Translations under genes and position numbers: made by a program | Source: Lanius collurio | Lineage: Eukaryota; Chordata; Aves; Passeriformes; Laniidae | Assembly (NCBI GenBank): GCA_020086605.1 | Contig: JACBWW010000007.1 | Coordinates: 23,086,956 to 23,150,955, forward strand | Direction: 5' to 3' | DNA length: 64,000 bases | Notes under the pieces: generated by a model | Told to the model about the DNA's origin: nothing | Database searches by the model: none | What the model saw: the letters and a program-made list of their open reading frames with translations, nothing else | Shown here: positions 23,852 to 36,337 of the stretch, piece after piece | Layout of the letters: every line of letters starts with the position of its first letter | Numbering within the stretch: position 1 is the stretch's first letter

Positions 23852-26800
23852 TTTTTTAGCTACCATGTGGATGTGCCTTATAAGTCTGAGCACAGGTTCT
23901 GCTGGAGGAAAATTGTTTTGAGGAAACTTGGTAGCCTGAATTAGGAGTAAAAATTTCAGGATCCTAAATATTGGGAAAAGCAAAGAAAGGAATAAAAGCT
24001 AAGAGCAAAGGCATTTCTCTGTCTCCCACATTTTATTCTGGCAGCAGCTGAACTGGCTGAATCCTGTCCCCCACTTTTTGAAACTGTTCAGTGCTGCTCC
24101 CACGAGATTTAGTTGATCATATAGTCACTCTCTAACCTGATTCATTCACTATGATATAGCTTAGTTTGAATGCTTTTTAACGCTAACTCTCTGAACTCTT
24201 TAATAAGGATCATTTGGACGTGAGCAGTTATTCCACAGCTACCGAGGGGCAGCCATATTCAGCAGGAATGTAAGGGAAGAGTGATTACAAGGAACAAGGG
24301 AATAATGCTACACTAGTGAAGCTTCACTCAGAACAAGAAGCATAATGACAGACTGAAACTGCACACTTCAGTGGATAGAATGGAGACTATACCTAGACTT
24401 ACCCTGATGAAAATTAACTTTTTAATACCTGTTTAATACCTGTCCCCAAAAATTTCTCAGCCAAACTTCTAAGCCTTTAAGCTTATGCCTCAGAATTTTC
24501 CTAAATAATTTCAAAGGCCAGGGCAACAAATGACTTAACACCTTGCATCTCCCTAAAACACATTAATGTAAACAAAATCTGTTAACTGTGGTGCAAAAGG
24601 TCTCTTAATGATCCTTTTTTGTTGTTGTTGCTTCTATCATTGTTAAAATTACTCTTTTACTTCAATGAGTCTTTTGCTAGTAGGTCTTTCTTTTCTTGCT
24701 AATGTAATACAGGAAAACCACTTACTATAATGAAGACTGAATATTCATACCCAGCTTTAGGCGTCAGCATCCATATACATAAATTGGAATCAAAGTTAAG
24801 TGGCATGAACATTCCTTACATGTTCTGTCATGATATAAAAAAGGATCTTTTAAATTCAATACAGCAAATAAAACTAGCTATCTTCTTGTGCAAATACTTG
24901 ACTTGTTCTCATTTTTCATAGTTTTCTCAATTTGCAGAAGGAGAGTTTAGCTTGCAAGATTAAAAGACTGATGGGTTTCCAGAACTGCAGGCCACTTCCC
25001 TTTTGTTTTGAAGTCAATGGTAATTGTACTTCTGAGACCCTGGGAAAAACCACCTTTAATGCTGACTAAAAGTAACATTACATACTGTCTGCGTACGATT
25101 CAGTGACATAAAATGTACATGAAGGTGTAGTGCTGTACTGGGGCATGCATGTGTATATACAAATATAAACAGTCTGCATTACAATTTGAATTATTGTCTG
25201 ATCTGTATGACTTTCAGGGGTTCTTAAATTTATTAGTTAGCATTTCAAAAAACAGACCTACTATTCATTGAGCAGACCTAGATGTATTTATTTAATAAAA
25301 TTAATGAACAGGTAACCATTAAACACTGCAGGACACTTCACATGGATGGAAGTAATAGAAGCTTTTCCCCCTTTCAACTCCTTGTCCTTGCAAGTTTCCA
25401 AGAAAGGATGTTTGCAGCAACAGAATCAGTGCCTTTGGACTCTAATGCTGGAATAGCAAGGGTGAGGAAGCTTCAAAGAGAAGGAAAGCAACTTAACTTT
25501 AACTTCGCAGTTTTCTGTATTTCAAAAGTCCTCCCTCCTCCACAAATTTAACTAATTAGTTGAATTTTCAGAATTTGGTGTGGTTTTGAATTTGTTTTGT
25601 TTTGTTGTGTGATTTGCTTTTATTGGAGTTTTGACACTTGATTCAGGTTTTTTTGTAATGGCTTTGGGAAATACTCCTGGAACTTTACTATATGTGAACA
25701 CACTATGAAGTAGAGCCATGTACTGAGTGAACTGCATGGATAAGCATTTGCTAATGCTAAGATACTGAGTACGCTTGCTGTGTCCCTTCAATGAAGTAGT
25801 CTAAAGAATCAGTATAAATCTGTGAGCTCCCTTAGCTAAATACCTCTTGAAGCAGATAGAAAATTGAAATAAAAGATACCAGATGGTTAGATCATAGCAT
25901 TTATGGTGTCAGAATTGCATTAAAGCACAGAATATATTTATATTGAGAGATAATCCACTATTGAATTCATTAAAGGAATTTATCCTAATCCTATTACAGA
26001 AACAACTTTTCTAACATATATACTGGTCAAAATTGTCATATATGCTATCAGAAGAGGTAAATTTTGTTTCAATATTGAGGTGTGGATACCCATTTACTCC
26101 TGTAAGGCATATAATGATGAGACAACCACTATCAAACAGCAGGTTAACCAGAGTAATGAATCAACAGGACCAAAATTTATATAAGTTACTTCCTATAACA
26201 TGCAGATGGTAATTTTGAAGGGTTTCTTCCCTGAAATTTCTCTTCTGCTGCTGACTCTTAAAATATTATATTAAAAAGTTCCAGTGTATTTAAATTACCT
26301 GGGTTACTGACCAACTCAAGGAACTGGGTTCCTCAGGCCAAGAAAGCACCAATGCTCTTTACCACTGAGTCTGTGTGATGTTCATTGGCAGGTTATGTTA
26401 TCTGTGTGTTTTGAAATGCTCAGGTTTTTCACAGCCTGTATACTGCAGATTATTTCATGTTCCTGCTCATTTTTGTCATGTAGTATATTTCTCTAGCCAG
26501 TGTTCTCAGCTGCATTTTTCATATCCAGACAGTATAACCTGTTAATCTGTCCTGCATTTTAATTTGGGGTAGATTAAAATTCACATAGTTAACCTGTAAT
26601 TTAATTTGAGTAGTTTTTACTCCTATATCTCTACAATGATTTAGGTAAAAGGAAAATATAATGTTCAAAGATAATCTGCAGTATAACAAAAGCATTGTGT
26701 ATCTATAATCATCAGACTTAGCTTTGTTATAGTTGCTTAACCAGCATAAGCTTTATATGATCAGAAGGAATGCCTCATGTTTGCTATCTTTTAAGACCTT

Positions 26801-28828
26801 GGATCTGGGTTCAATATGCAAGTTTGTGCCTTGGTGTTTCTTATTAAACTCCCTATTTTCTATGTCAATAGCACAACAAGCATATGTAAGTTTAGCATGG
26901 AGAGATTCTTACAGTAGGATCCTATGATAATTCAGGACTTTAGAAGGTCTAACACCCAGCTCAAAGCAGGGCCAGCTTTGAGGTTAGCTACGGCTATTCT
27001 GGGTATCATCTAGTCAGGAGTCCAAAAATGGAAACTGCACAGAAGTTGTCTTGCAAGAAAATTCATAATCTTTCTAGTGCTGGAGACAATATTTACTGAA
27101 AATAAAAATCTAATTTTCAAATGCATATTACAAATGGTGCTCTTTTTGTAGATCAGTGTGTTAGGTCACTTCTGCCATGCTTTTTAGAGCAAACATTTAT
27201 TTGCACTCCTAAAACCCTTTGCATTTTTGCATTTGACTGCTTAACATGCCATGTCCTTCCAAGTGTATGCTTTCTACAATACAAAGTATGGAAGTTAGTG
27301 GACTGTGACTCCAGCTGTTTTATTCTTAGATGATTCCTCTCTTTTCCTCAAACTCTTTTTTTCTGTTTCTATTAAAAGACCTCAAGTATTCAGTGCAACT
27401 ATTTAAATATAAACCTGCTGTACATTTGCCCCTGATTTACAGGGAAGAATCTGTATATATAATAACTTTGATAGTACCTTAAAGACATGCTATTTGCCTC
27501 AAGAATTAAAATATTGTTTCAGAGTTAGTACCTAGGAAATTCAGGTTCACTGACAATGTAGCAAGCTTCCTCCTAAAGCACACAAATGATGCAATGTTGC
27601 ATTCTTTGCCTGGGAAAGGTTGTTTCCTAGTTAGGAAATTCAGGACTGAAATCTGTTTTATTAAAGATGACTAAAAACATTTTCTGCTGCAGAATGTTCT
27701 TTTGATTAGATCTGATGTTTGTTCTGCTCAGTACCACTGCATTTCAAAGGAGTATGTGTTAACAGGAGTGTGAAATTCTGCATTTCATGTGAAAGTGTGA
27801 CTGACAAGTGTTGAGGTTCATATGGTTTGGGGCAACCCTTGCTCAGGATACTGTCTGCCCTTTGTGGGAGTAGAAAATACACTAAATGGAGAAGATGGGG
27901 CTGGTAAGGAAGAGGCTGTCTTTGAACGACAGCAAGTTGACTCGCTGCTGTGCAAGTGTCAGTGTCTCTGTGATGAGTTTTCCAGTTTCAGGCCGGAGGG
28001 AAGGAGTGGGTGGAGAGTGCATTGAAACTGAGATTTCTGCTCTGGGGTTCACATGAAGAAATCTCAAACAGCTCAGTATTTAATAACCTGCTCAGTATTT
28101 TACTGAGTGGTGTAAAGACCTGTGATTGCATTTTTGAAAATCAAGTAATGTCCAAGTAGCTGCTGTTCTTTGGCCTTGTTCTGAGGTGGTTGATGCTGCT
28201 CCCAAGAACTGCCGGCTGTACCTCATCCTGCTGCTGCTACTCGATTCACCAGCTAAGTCAGTTTACATCATTGAATATATTTTACTAACCTATTTCCTTG
28301 TTAAATGTTCAACTATAGCTTTTGTATTCACTCTTTGAATTCATACTGATTGATGCCACAAGTTAACTTTCTGGTACTACTTTTAAGAGAATTTGTGAGT
28401 GTTGACCGTTGGCTTTACTACAAGCATATTGTTTTGGCTCACGTAGAGTACAAGAAGGCTTTTCTTGTTTTATTGTTTTTCAATATCAGAATTTTCTGTG
28501 TCCATGATGAGAACATCCAGAGGAAATAAACAGATGAAACAATGCTACTACTCTAGCTGGATCCTGTGATTCCAAGCCAGAATGTGGATTAATGACCGCA
28601 ATATAATGGATTTAGAAAAAGGACACCTTTTAAAACCTCTGTTTCTTACTGGTCATTACCAGCTTTATCCTTTTTGTATCCTGTCTGACAACTCCTTAGA
28701 AAGGAAGCATAAGCATATAACATCCTAGAGTAGTTCTTTTCATCATTTAAAATAATTTTATGAGAATTTAGCATTTTTACAATTACTTCATTTCCACAGT
28801 GTGGCACATTTTGGAAGACCTTGGCTCC

Positions 28829-28858
28829 CCATAATTTCAGTAGTCTCCATAATTTCAG
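28829..28858. repeat. Short direct repeat, 18-bp spacing
   Basis: ccataatttcag occurs twice with starts 18 bp apart, probably a slippage duplication. Confidence 0.8.
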
Positions 28859-30144
28859 CCTCTGAAGAGGTCCACTTATTGAAACCTGTCTGGAAATAAA
28901 AGTCCCAGGGATAAAATGGGTTTCATTACAACATTAGAAAATTCTGCCCAAGAAATTAAATAAAGGTTTTTTGTACTTTTATGAGATTTCTCTAGCAGCT
29001 TGCAAAGTGCATAGTTTTGTGGCAGCATGATGTTCAGTTCATGTCTATTCAGTATAATTCAGACAGCTTTAAAATTTCTTTTGTCACCTATTGTTCAGAA
29101 AGATGTACAAGAAGTAAGTAATATGAAGAAATTTTAGCTTGGCAGCTGTAGCGAAGCCATCTTCAGGGAGGATATGCTGAAAATTGTCCTCTTACACAAA
29201 CTTCTCTTGAAACTTCTGAATGGCTGGAAAACTTCCAAAAGTCTTTCCAGTGTTTGTGTGTTTCCCTATTATTTTTGGCATTGTATAGTTCCATAATGCA
29301 TACATTTAATTTTCATTTTCTGCCTGATAGCTCCAGCATTTTATACTTAGTGGGCTAATCAAACAAATAACACTGGTCAGTGCTGAGAGGAGATGAATGA
29401 GTTATGTTTGGTTCTCTCCCCAATCTTAAATATACATTTGCAAAAATGTACCCGATAAAGTACAAACCAAAATGTGGGCTTGAGAAGTATTATTAGTAGA
29501 ATGGGTCCATAGCACCAGTGATTCAGTCATCTGTCAGCCTGATAAATGGATTAGTGTAAGAGGTGTTCCAGTGGGGAAATGAAGCCCATAGGGCTTCCAG
29601 CTAATTATATTTAAGTTGTTTAGTACTGCTGGGAAGCAGCATCCAGGCAATTACTGAAAGCTTTGATGCAGTGTGCGCTATTAGAGTGTGGGTTCAGAAA
29701 CTCATTACCCTTTTGTGCTTGTATTGGATGGATTCTAGGAAGTTGACGTGAAACAGAGAGCAGGAATCAATAACTAGAAAGGCATTTTAGTTAGCTTCTG
29801 ATCCATTTCCTGATTCAGCAGCTTCTAGCCTAGAGCATTTCAAGCAATTGCTATAGTGTAAGGGGAAAAATGTGACTTAAATATGTTAATTATCCATATA
29901 TATACATCTTGTTACAGTGATGTGTAGCTGAGGTTCCACCCAAGACAAAGTTTCAAAAGGTCCTTTAGGGACAAGGTGCTCCTCCAATCCCATGCCACAT
30001 GTCCAAAGTGCCTGCCATTTCTGCTCCTCTGAAGTTGATTGTAGTAATTTCTCCTAAAGCCTGCCCTTGTGGCATTTATTGATGCCTCCACAACACCAAG
30101 GGTGTATAACCACAGTGCCCATCGTATCCCATCTTCAAAATCTC

Positions 30145-30300
30145 TTGGAAACTACAGCTAATCCGAAACGAAGCTGATGAGATTGGCTCCACATATTAAA
30201 CCTTGTTTAAGAGAATTGTACTGGCTCTGTCTTTGCCATGGGCTGCAGTTCACATTACTGATGCACCTTGAGAAAACTCTCCAGACTTTGGGTCATTCAG
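30145..30300 (+). mobile_element. Ancient LINE (L2/CR1-type) reverse-transcriptase remnant
   Basis: DNA near ctaatccgaaacgaagctga followed by tactggctctgtctttgcc resembles the end of the L2/CR1 reverse-transcriptase domain. In these families that region reads roughly 'N-A-A ... HI.P.L..LHWLP...R..FK..L'. In this frame the window reads HIKPCLRELYWLCLCHGLQF, with the conserved His, Pro, Leu and Trp in place. The open frame from 30177 to 30464 continues past the remnant by chance, and stop codons precede it. Such old LINE pieces are scattered in bird genomes and are sometimes retained as regulatory DNA. The assignment rests on a short match. Confidence 0.5.
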
Positions 30301-33186
30301 ATGTGGGACACAACAAATCCTTTCACTGTAGGGCACTTCAGTTGGGAGCCTCCAAGGTGTGCATGCTGAACGTAATGCAGTGTTTGCACAACTGGGGGCC
30401 AGTGACTTGGAAGTTCGTTTCTTGGGTTAGACTGACAGATCTACTCAGGGGAAAAGTTACATGAATTAATAAAAATGGTGTGGTTTTCTTTTTAAGCTTG
30501 CACTCACTTTTAGATCTGGTAGTGGTGTCTGTTAGGGCAGTGCAGAAAAGGCTGCATTTCTTCTTTCCTGTTTCTTCTTCTGTGCTTATGCTTGAGGTAG
30601 AGCAAAATAGACAAATGAGAGGATTACAGTGCAATGCTTCTGAAAGACATAATTCCTTCCCACCTACCTGCACTATCACAGAATTAATTATACTCCTTTC
30701 TTTATGTTTCCATCACAACAGTCCTGGACATGCTGTGGGTTTTGTTTCATGTTTTACAAAGTTTAGCAGAAATCTCATGAGTTACTGTCAAGAGAGAAGT
30801 TGAGGGGTTTGAGTTTTTTTGAAATCTGGGCATGTTAATTAGAAAAATGGCATTTGGTTTGCCTGAGGGTTGGTAAAATAAGTGTTGTGCTATTTGATAC
30901 ATGTCTTTCTGATAAAAAAAAGTATCAGAATTGCTGTGTTGTAGGCCACAGCCCCCATGAATCCATCCACATACTGCAAAAAATCCTCTTACAGTAGTAA
31001 GCATTTCCAGTCTTGGTACCTGTTTTGGTTACTGACAGTTAAGCTGTTCATAAGTCCATTATTATTACTGAAAGTTCTGGCCTATTAAATAATGGTAGAT
31101 AACTCATGTATCTCGTGTCTCTGACATGGTAGAGAGACTATCTGCTACACTCAAATACACAGCTGAAGCAGAAAAAAGCTAAAGCTGTTGAAGTGTCTGT
31201 GCAGGCTAAGTGCTGACAGTGGTAAATGATTTTGAGAATTGATGCTGTCAATTCCAGTCTGGCTCTAAGACTGGTTGGATTGAGTCACTGCTTGGGCTGC
31301 TAAGAGTTAATTTATCTTGGGTGGAGCCTGCATAAAAGGGCTAGTGTAATATAGCCAAGTTAAGAAGGCAGTGCTTCTGAAATTCTTAATTTCATGATGT
31401 CCACTAGCTTTGGCAGAGTTAATTAAGATGAAACATGAGTAGAGTTTCCACCTGCAGTTTTGTTTTCCCTTGAGACGCTTGCTTCAGAGGGGCAGCCCAG
31501 GCTCTGTGAGTTGCACCTGAGGAGAGGCTTTCAAGTTTTAAGTATTTTAAATTTTTGTGGGAAGATGTGGGTTCTTTCTGAGGGTATTTTTGTTGCTTTG
31601 GCTTAGATATTACCGTGGGGAAGTTTTTTTTTGCACTAGTACTGTAATGAAGATTTATTTCAACAGTGATTTTCTGATTTTTAACTGACTCATGACTTTG
31701 TTTACTTCAAATCTGGGCATTCATCTATGGTATATTTACAATAAAAATCTCTCATAGCTTCCTTTAGAGGAAGCAACTGTGGGGCAATAATAAATACGTA
31801 AGTGGGCATTTTTTATCATAGCAAGCCATTAACTGGTATTTATTTACTGTATAAGACCTTAGGGCAAATTCATTAATATTCAGAGATTATGTGGGTTTCT
31901 CTGAACAGAGATTGCGGTTCCAGTGCATAGGTACTCATTGGAAACATGATAGAGGAACCCAGCATGTTGTGTTAGGTTGTCTTGTGCTGAAAAGGATAGT
32001 CCTGGTTTCTGCTCCATGTGTTTGCAGTGTTATCCATGATCCTTGTACAGATTAATTGCTGGTCATGACCCAGGGGAGCCACAGCTGTGGTTATACTGCT
32101 GGGTTTATATTTGTACATTATGTTAATCCATAAATAAACCAAAACCCCAGCACATCAGCAGGAGTTTGGCAAATGTTGGAATGTTGTCCTCACTGATTCA
32201 TACACTTCTTAGGAATTGCATTAGAAAGTGCATTCTAAGTTATTTTTTGCAGAAGGGTGGCATAATTATTGATGTCCTTTTAGAATCTTTTGTGTAGTCA
32301 TGATATACTTTTATATTGTGTGGTATATACTCCACAAGGGGTAGTTAGAAAATATTGAAGCTGTTTATCAGTTTGAAAGAAAGCAAAATACTGTGCACTA
32401 TGTATCCTGCATTTCTTCCCCATAGATATAATGAAATCTCTGCTTTTGTAATTCAGTGTCTGTTGAAGATGGTCTATTTAGCATTTAAACTTTCCTGTGC
32501 CTTTAAAAGCCAGAAGGGAGTGAGATAGTAAATTAGTTACCCAGTTAATGATTTTTTTCATTATGAGAGAGTTAAGAGAAATATGCTGAAACAAGATAGT
32601 AATGGCACTGGTTTGGTTTTTCCTCATCTATATTGTTTAGTAAAAAGAAATAAAATTATTTAGCTGAAACTTTGCAGAAATAGTACTTAAGCAGAAATCA
32701 GATGGGAAAAATATTTTAGCGGCTAAATGTATTTAAAGAAATTGAGTAGAATTCACTAAAACATGTTCCAAAATGATGTGACTGATTATTCCAAGTTTAA
32801 ATGAAGAGTAAAACTGTTGTGCTATTTAGGTGCCTTTTCCCCAGCCACATGCCCAGCTGGTAATTTCAAGTGCCTCCTATAAATCTGGCCCCTAGTGTCA
32901 GTTTTCTGAAGTCGCTCAGGTACCTGCAAAAGGACATCTACATATGAAGCAGAGGATAAATGCACTGTTTTGTCTGTGGCCCGCTAAGGGCAGCACCAAA
33001 TTCAGTCCTCCTTTGAGGAACATCCCTTCATTGAGTTCTCAGTGCAAATGGTGCTGTGCACTTTGTCCCTGACACAAGACTTGTCCTCTTCCCCACCCGT
33101 CCAGCGCTGCGGGGATGGGGGTGGAAAGGTCTTGTGGCTTTTCTATAGTTAAACTGGCACTGGGGACAGTCACAGCAGGCTGGTGA
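30301..33186. other. Non-coding stretch
   Basis: AT-rich unique DNA. The open frames at 30338-30679, 30480-30803 and 30747-31004 overlap one another on both strands and have no family resemblance. No repeat is recognised. Confidence 0.55.
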
Positions 33187-33335
33187 CTTACTTCCTTCGT
33201 CAACTGCCTGCATGGGAGGTAGTGCCTGGGTTTTCCGTGGTTTTGCTTCACGGAGATTGTGTTCGGTGGAGGAGCTCCGATGTAATGAGATTGATGAATG
33301 TATTCGCAGAGGTTGACTTTCGTGTTTTCAAACAT
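33187..33335 (-). other. CpG cluster with candidate first exon
   Basis: Seven CpGs fall in about 130 bp of an otherwise CpG-poor region. On the minus strand an ATG at 33335 (A at -3) opens 49 codons up to a strong donor, GGAA|GTAAGTCA, so the exon would end at 33187. The peptide begins MFENTKVNLCEYIHQSHYIG. The plus strand is also open here (33183-33380). No acceptor is evident upstream of the ATG, so if real it would be a first exon. Retained CpGs suggest an unmethylated or constrained element, or a recent insertion. Confidence 0.25.
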
Positions 33336-33874
33336 AGTGCAAATCCAAAGTCAAAGCTCGTGTACCAGATTTACAGTTAGTAAAAATGAAAGGATTTTTT
33401 TAAACTTTTATTTTTGGTTGATATTTAAACTTGGTTACATTTCTTGATGACTTATCAGCATGAGGCATAGATTAGCAACAGCACCAATGCTAGCTCAATT
33501 AACACATTCCATAACTTTCTTATCCTTTGGTAAAGGGATGAAATTTTTAAGCTTGCTCAGTGTGTGACATCAGCGTAACCTTTAGGTCATTACTTATTTT
33601 TATTTCCTTTTCTTCTTCCACTGTCCCTTGGCAAGAAGCCCATGGTACTTGTGTGCCCTGAGTGAGACTTCTATTGCAGGGAGAGAGCTGGAAGCAAACT
33701 GCTGTGGGGCCTCAGCAGCTTCTGGATTTTAGCTGAGTTGGGGAACTGCTTGGCTAACCCACTGAAATACCCCAATAAGAATGTTTTCCTGCCCAGAAAG
33801 CTTACTGTCCACAGAGACAGGACTGGCAAGTAGTTAGTAACATGAAGCACTGTTATTCATTGCTCCATGCACAG

Positions 33875-33993
33875 ATTCAGAGAGCGTCGTTTGTATTGCC
33901 TGCCTTCTGACTGATGCCCTAAATGACCCATGTGAAGAGAGGTCCTGCTGCCACTCTCTTGTGACTGAGTCCTTTCGGCTCATGGAGGACAGA
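33875..33993 (+). CDS. Candidate internal exon, plus-strand chain, part 1
   Basis: A usable acceptor (cattgctccatgcacag) and donor (GACAGA|GTAAGC) bound 119 nt. Only one of three frames is open: two lead bases then 39 codons ending exactly at the donor (phase 0). The peptide starts SESVVCIACLLTDALND and is unusually rich in cysteine (CEERSCCHSL). I recognise no family. The phase-0 end matches the phase-0 start of 37756-37863, which is why the two are listed as a chain. The donor has A rather than G at its last exon base, which is weaker than consensus. Confidence 0.28.
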
Positions 33994-34626
33994 GTAAGCT
34001 TCCTAAATTAGAAGTCAGCATATTATTCCAGCAGAATTTAGTCTACCTGTCTCTGGAAGGATGGCTGTAGTTGTCTGACTCCATGCAGCCTGAACGCACA
34101 CTCCCTCTCTCACTATGTGTGTGTATATATGCACATGTATGTCACTAAGTATTTGCTGGCACCAGCAGTTCAGCATGCACTGTGCTCATCACTACCCAGT
34201 GCTTTACTTACAAAACCAGACAATTGGTTTTGATCATAATATATTTAATTTATGAGCAGGAAGGAATGACTACATCACCTAATCTCCCTTTCTCTGTATT
34301 GCAGACTTTGTCTATCTCTATGAAACACAGCAACTTTTGTATGACTACAGGATATCTTGTGTTTTCACAAAAATTCATCTTCTGAGAAAGTTCCACTAAA
34401 GCTTGGCATCAGCAAATGGAGAATCTCTGCATTCTCCTTCTGATAGTTGCACTAATGGTTAGTCACAGGTGATGAAAAGCATGTGCTTTATTTCTCATTT
34501 GAATTTCTTGTCAGCTTCCAGATGCTGATTTGTTTTGTGCAAACCCTTTACTAGATTAACAAGCAAGCTGGTACTTAGTATATTCTCCCAGTGAAATACT
34601 TTGGTGCTGTAATTAGGTCATCCGTC

Positions 34627-34640
34627 TTTTTTTTTTTTTT
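34627..34640. repeat. T14 homopolymer
   Basis: Fourteen consecutive T. No LINE or SINE body is recognised next to it. Confidence 0.9.
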
Positions 34641-35047
34641 GTAATAAACTATACCGGGGAACTCTCTAGACATTTCATATTAAAGTACTTTCTACGCCGT
34701 TCTAATCACTTTTGCAGCTGTATTGTGTGATCTCTGGTGATGGATTTTTTTTTCAAATTCTTTGTAAATTATGGTGGCCTTATCCTATTGTAAGTAATGA
34801 TAGGTTGTAATGCTAATATAACAAATGAAAGTTTAAAAGAACATTTTTGCCTTTGCATACTGTTTATTTCAAAGATCATATAGTTATTTACTTTTGTATG
34901 AAATCAGATTTGAAGAAACTCTGGTTGTTGAGTAAAACATTATGGGTAGGGGCATATGATAGCTTATAATTATTGCAGTCATCAATACCTGTATGCTCTC
35001 AGCGAATCATAAGGGTGATAAAGCTTCACCAACACTTATAGGTAATA

Positions 35048-35064
35048 AAATAATAATAATAATA
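35048..35064. repeat. (AAT)n microsatellite
   Basis: About five TAA/AAT units. Confidence 0.85.
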
Positions 35065-35166
35065 TATTTTCATCTCTAATATATCTCACTTTGCTTTTCA
35101 GTTTTTCAGTTGAGAGCTAGTACTTGCCAAAAAGTTGTCTTGTAACGTCACCAAAGCTGGTCTTAC

Positions 35167-35275
35167 CAAAGGATGTAATTAGCTCTTCCAGCTGTGTTAC
35201 CAGTGCTGCCTGCACTGATGCCTCCTGCCTGTGTAGCATTGTGGCAAGATGAATAGCCTTTAAGTGATCCTGTCA
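35167..35275 (-). other. Candidate internal exon (alternative to 13533-13707)
   Basis: On the minus strand an acceptor (ggtggtttccatcag) and a good donor (CTTTG|GTAAGACC) bound 109 nt. The other two frames have early stops. The remaining one encodes a Gly/Ser/Thr-rich piece starting TGSLKGYSSCHNATQAGG. It begins in phase 1 and ends in phase 2, as 13533-13707 does, so it could sit between 48631-48700 and 5123-5429. Both cannot be used together in frame. No family is recognised. Confidence 0.22.
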
Positions 35276-35747
35276 CTGATGGAAACCACCAGTGATCCAG
35301 TTTATAAGATTTGTAAGCAGAACAAATGAAAACATGACCCAAACAGTTTATGAGTATAATTATGACAGAAAGCATTAATAGAATTTCTTCAATAACCCTG
35401 ATTCATCCACAGTGCTACAGTATGAGTATCTGGTATTCTACAGTGTCCTTTAAACTCCATGAATTTTGCAGAAGCCTTCAGCCCAGATGCACCAGTTATT
35501 TGCCTGGTATTTGACATGAGAGCAGCCTCAGTATGTGTTAGTTAGTGTTGCATAGCATAATGCCAAAATACTGAATAGAGATAATTTTAGTATAATAATG
35601 CTCTTAACGATTTTCCTGTGAGACATGGGAAATCCTCTAATTGTTGCCTGGAATTTCAGATTATATATTTACACAGTTATGCTTCTTGAGTATATTTTAT
35701 TTTGCATAAACACAACATGCTCCATAGAAAAATTGGGATGGGAGGCA

Positions 35748-35903
35748 CGTTGTTGATGCTGCAACCCTGGCAGCATTCAAGGCCAGTTTGCATCGGGCTT
35801 TGAGCCACCTGGTCTAGTGGGATGTGTCCCTGCCCATGGCAGGGAGTTGGAATGAGAGAATCTTTAAGATCTCTTCCAACCCAAACCAGTCAATGATTCT
35901 GTA
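35748..35903 (+). mobile_element. CR1: CR1 LINE 3' end fragment
   Basis: Sense-strand CR1 words in order: cattcaaggccagtttgcat, ccacctggtctagtgggatg, cctgcccatggcaggg, cttccaaccc and a single decayed terminal octamer (atgattctgta). It is about 155 bp, 5'-truncated and moderately diverged. Confidence 0.93.
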
Positions 35904-36332
35904 ATTAAAAAATAAAGAAAAAAAGAAGATGAGATGGAGAGATGAGAACAGTCATCTCAGAATGCCATCTGAGAATTAGACAGGTAATTAGATATGTAGC
36001 CACATAGATGAAGATTTATATGCGTTCAGTAGACTAATTCAGAAAAACTGTGGATGTCCAGCTGATGTATTGCTAATAGTTTGTGATGCTTCAATAGGCA
36101 AGTGTTGTCCCTTGTGTAGTCATTCATCTCCGATTAGGATAGATGTAACTCTTTCTGGAGTGAGTAGTAGTATTTGGTTAGATGGTATACTTATCTCACA
36201 ATGAAGTGAATGAGAACATGGTGTAGTACTGCAGACTAACAATTAGAACTGGATTTATGAAAGCATTTCCTGATTATGTGTTTAAATATGTTATCTACTA
36301 AATTGATTATATCTTGAAATTATGCTTAATGT

Positions 36333-36337
36333 ATAGT
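36333..36337. repeat. Left target-site duplication of the solo LTR
   Basis: atagt, identical to 36944-36948 on the other side of the LTR. Confidence 0.88.

Larger units (their letters stand above)
18752..30144. other. Long non-coding stretch
   Basis: Over 11 kb of AT-rich, apparently unique DNA with no CR1 or LTR that I can recognise. It holds two inverted repeats (20067-20095 and 21718-21749), a CA-type microsatellite (23438-23468), a G-run cluster (23814-23851) and a short direct repeat (28829-28858). The many 60-100 codon open frames are consistent with chance. Sequence near 29510-29830 looks unusually free of low-complexity DNA and could be conserved non-coding DNA. Confidence 0.55.

Noticed and set aside
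25410..25465. Plus-strand piece after a long pyrimidine tract, ending GCAAGG|GTGAGG
   Set aside because: The acceptor would be AAG, which is rare, and the donor context is weak.
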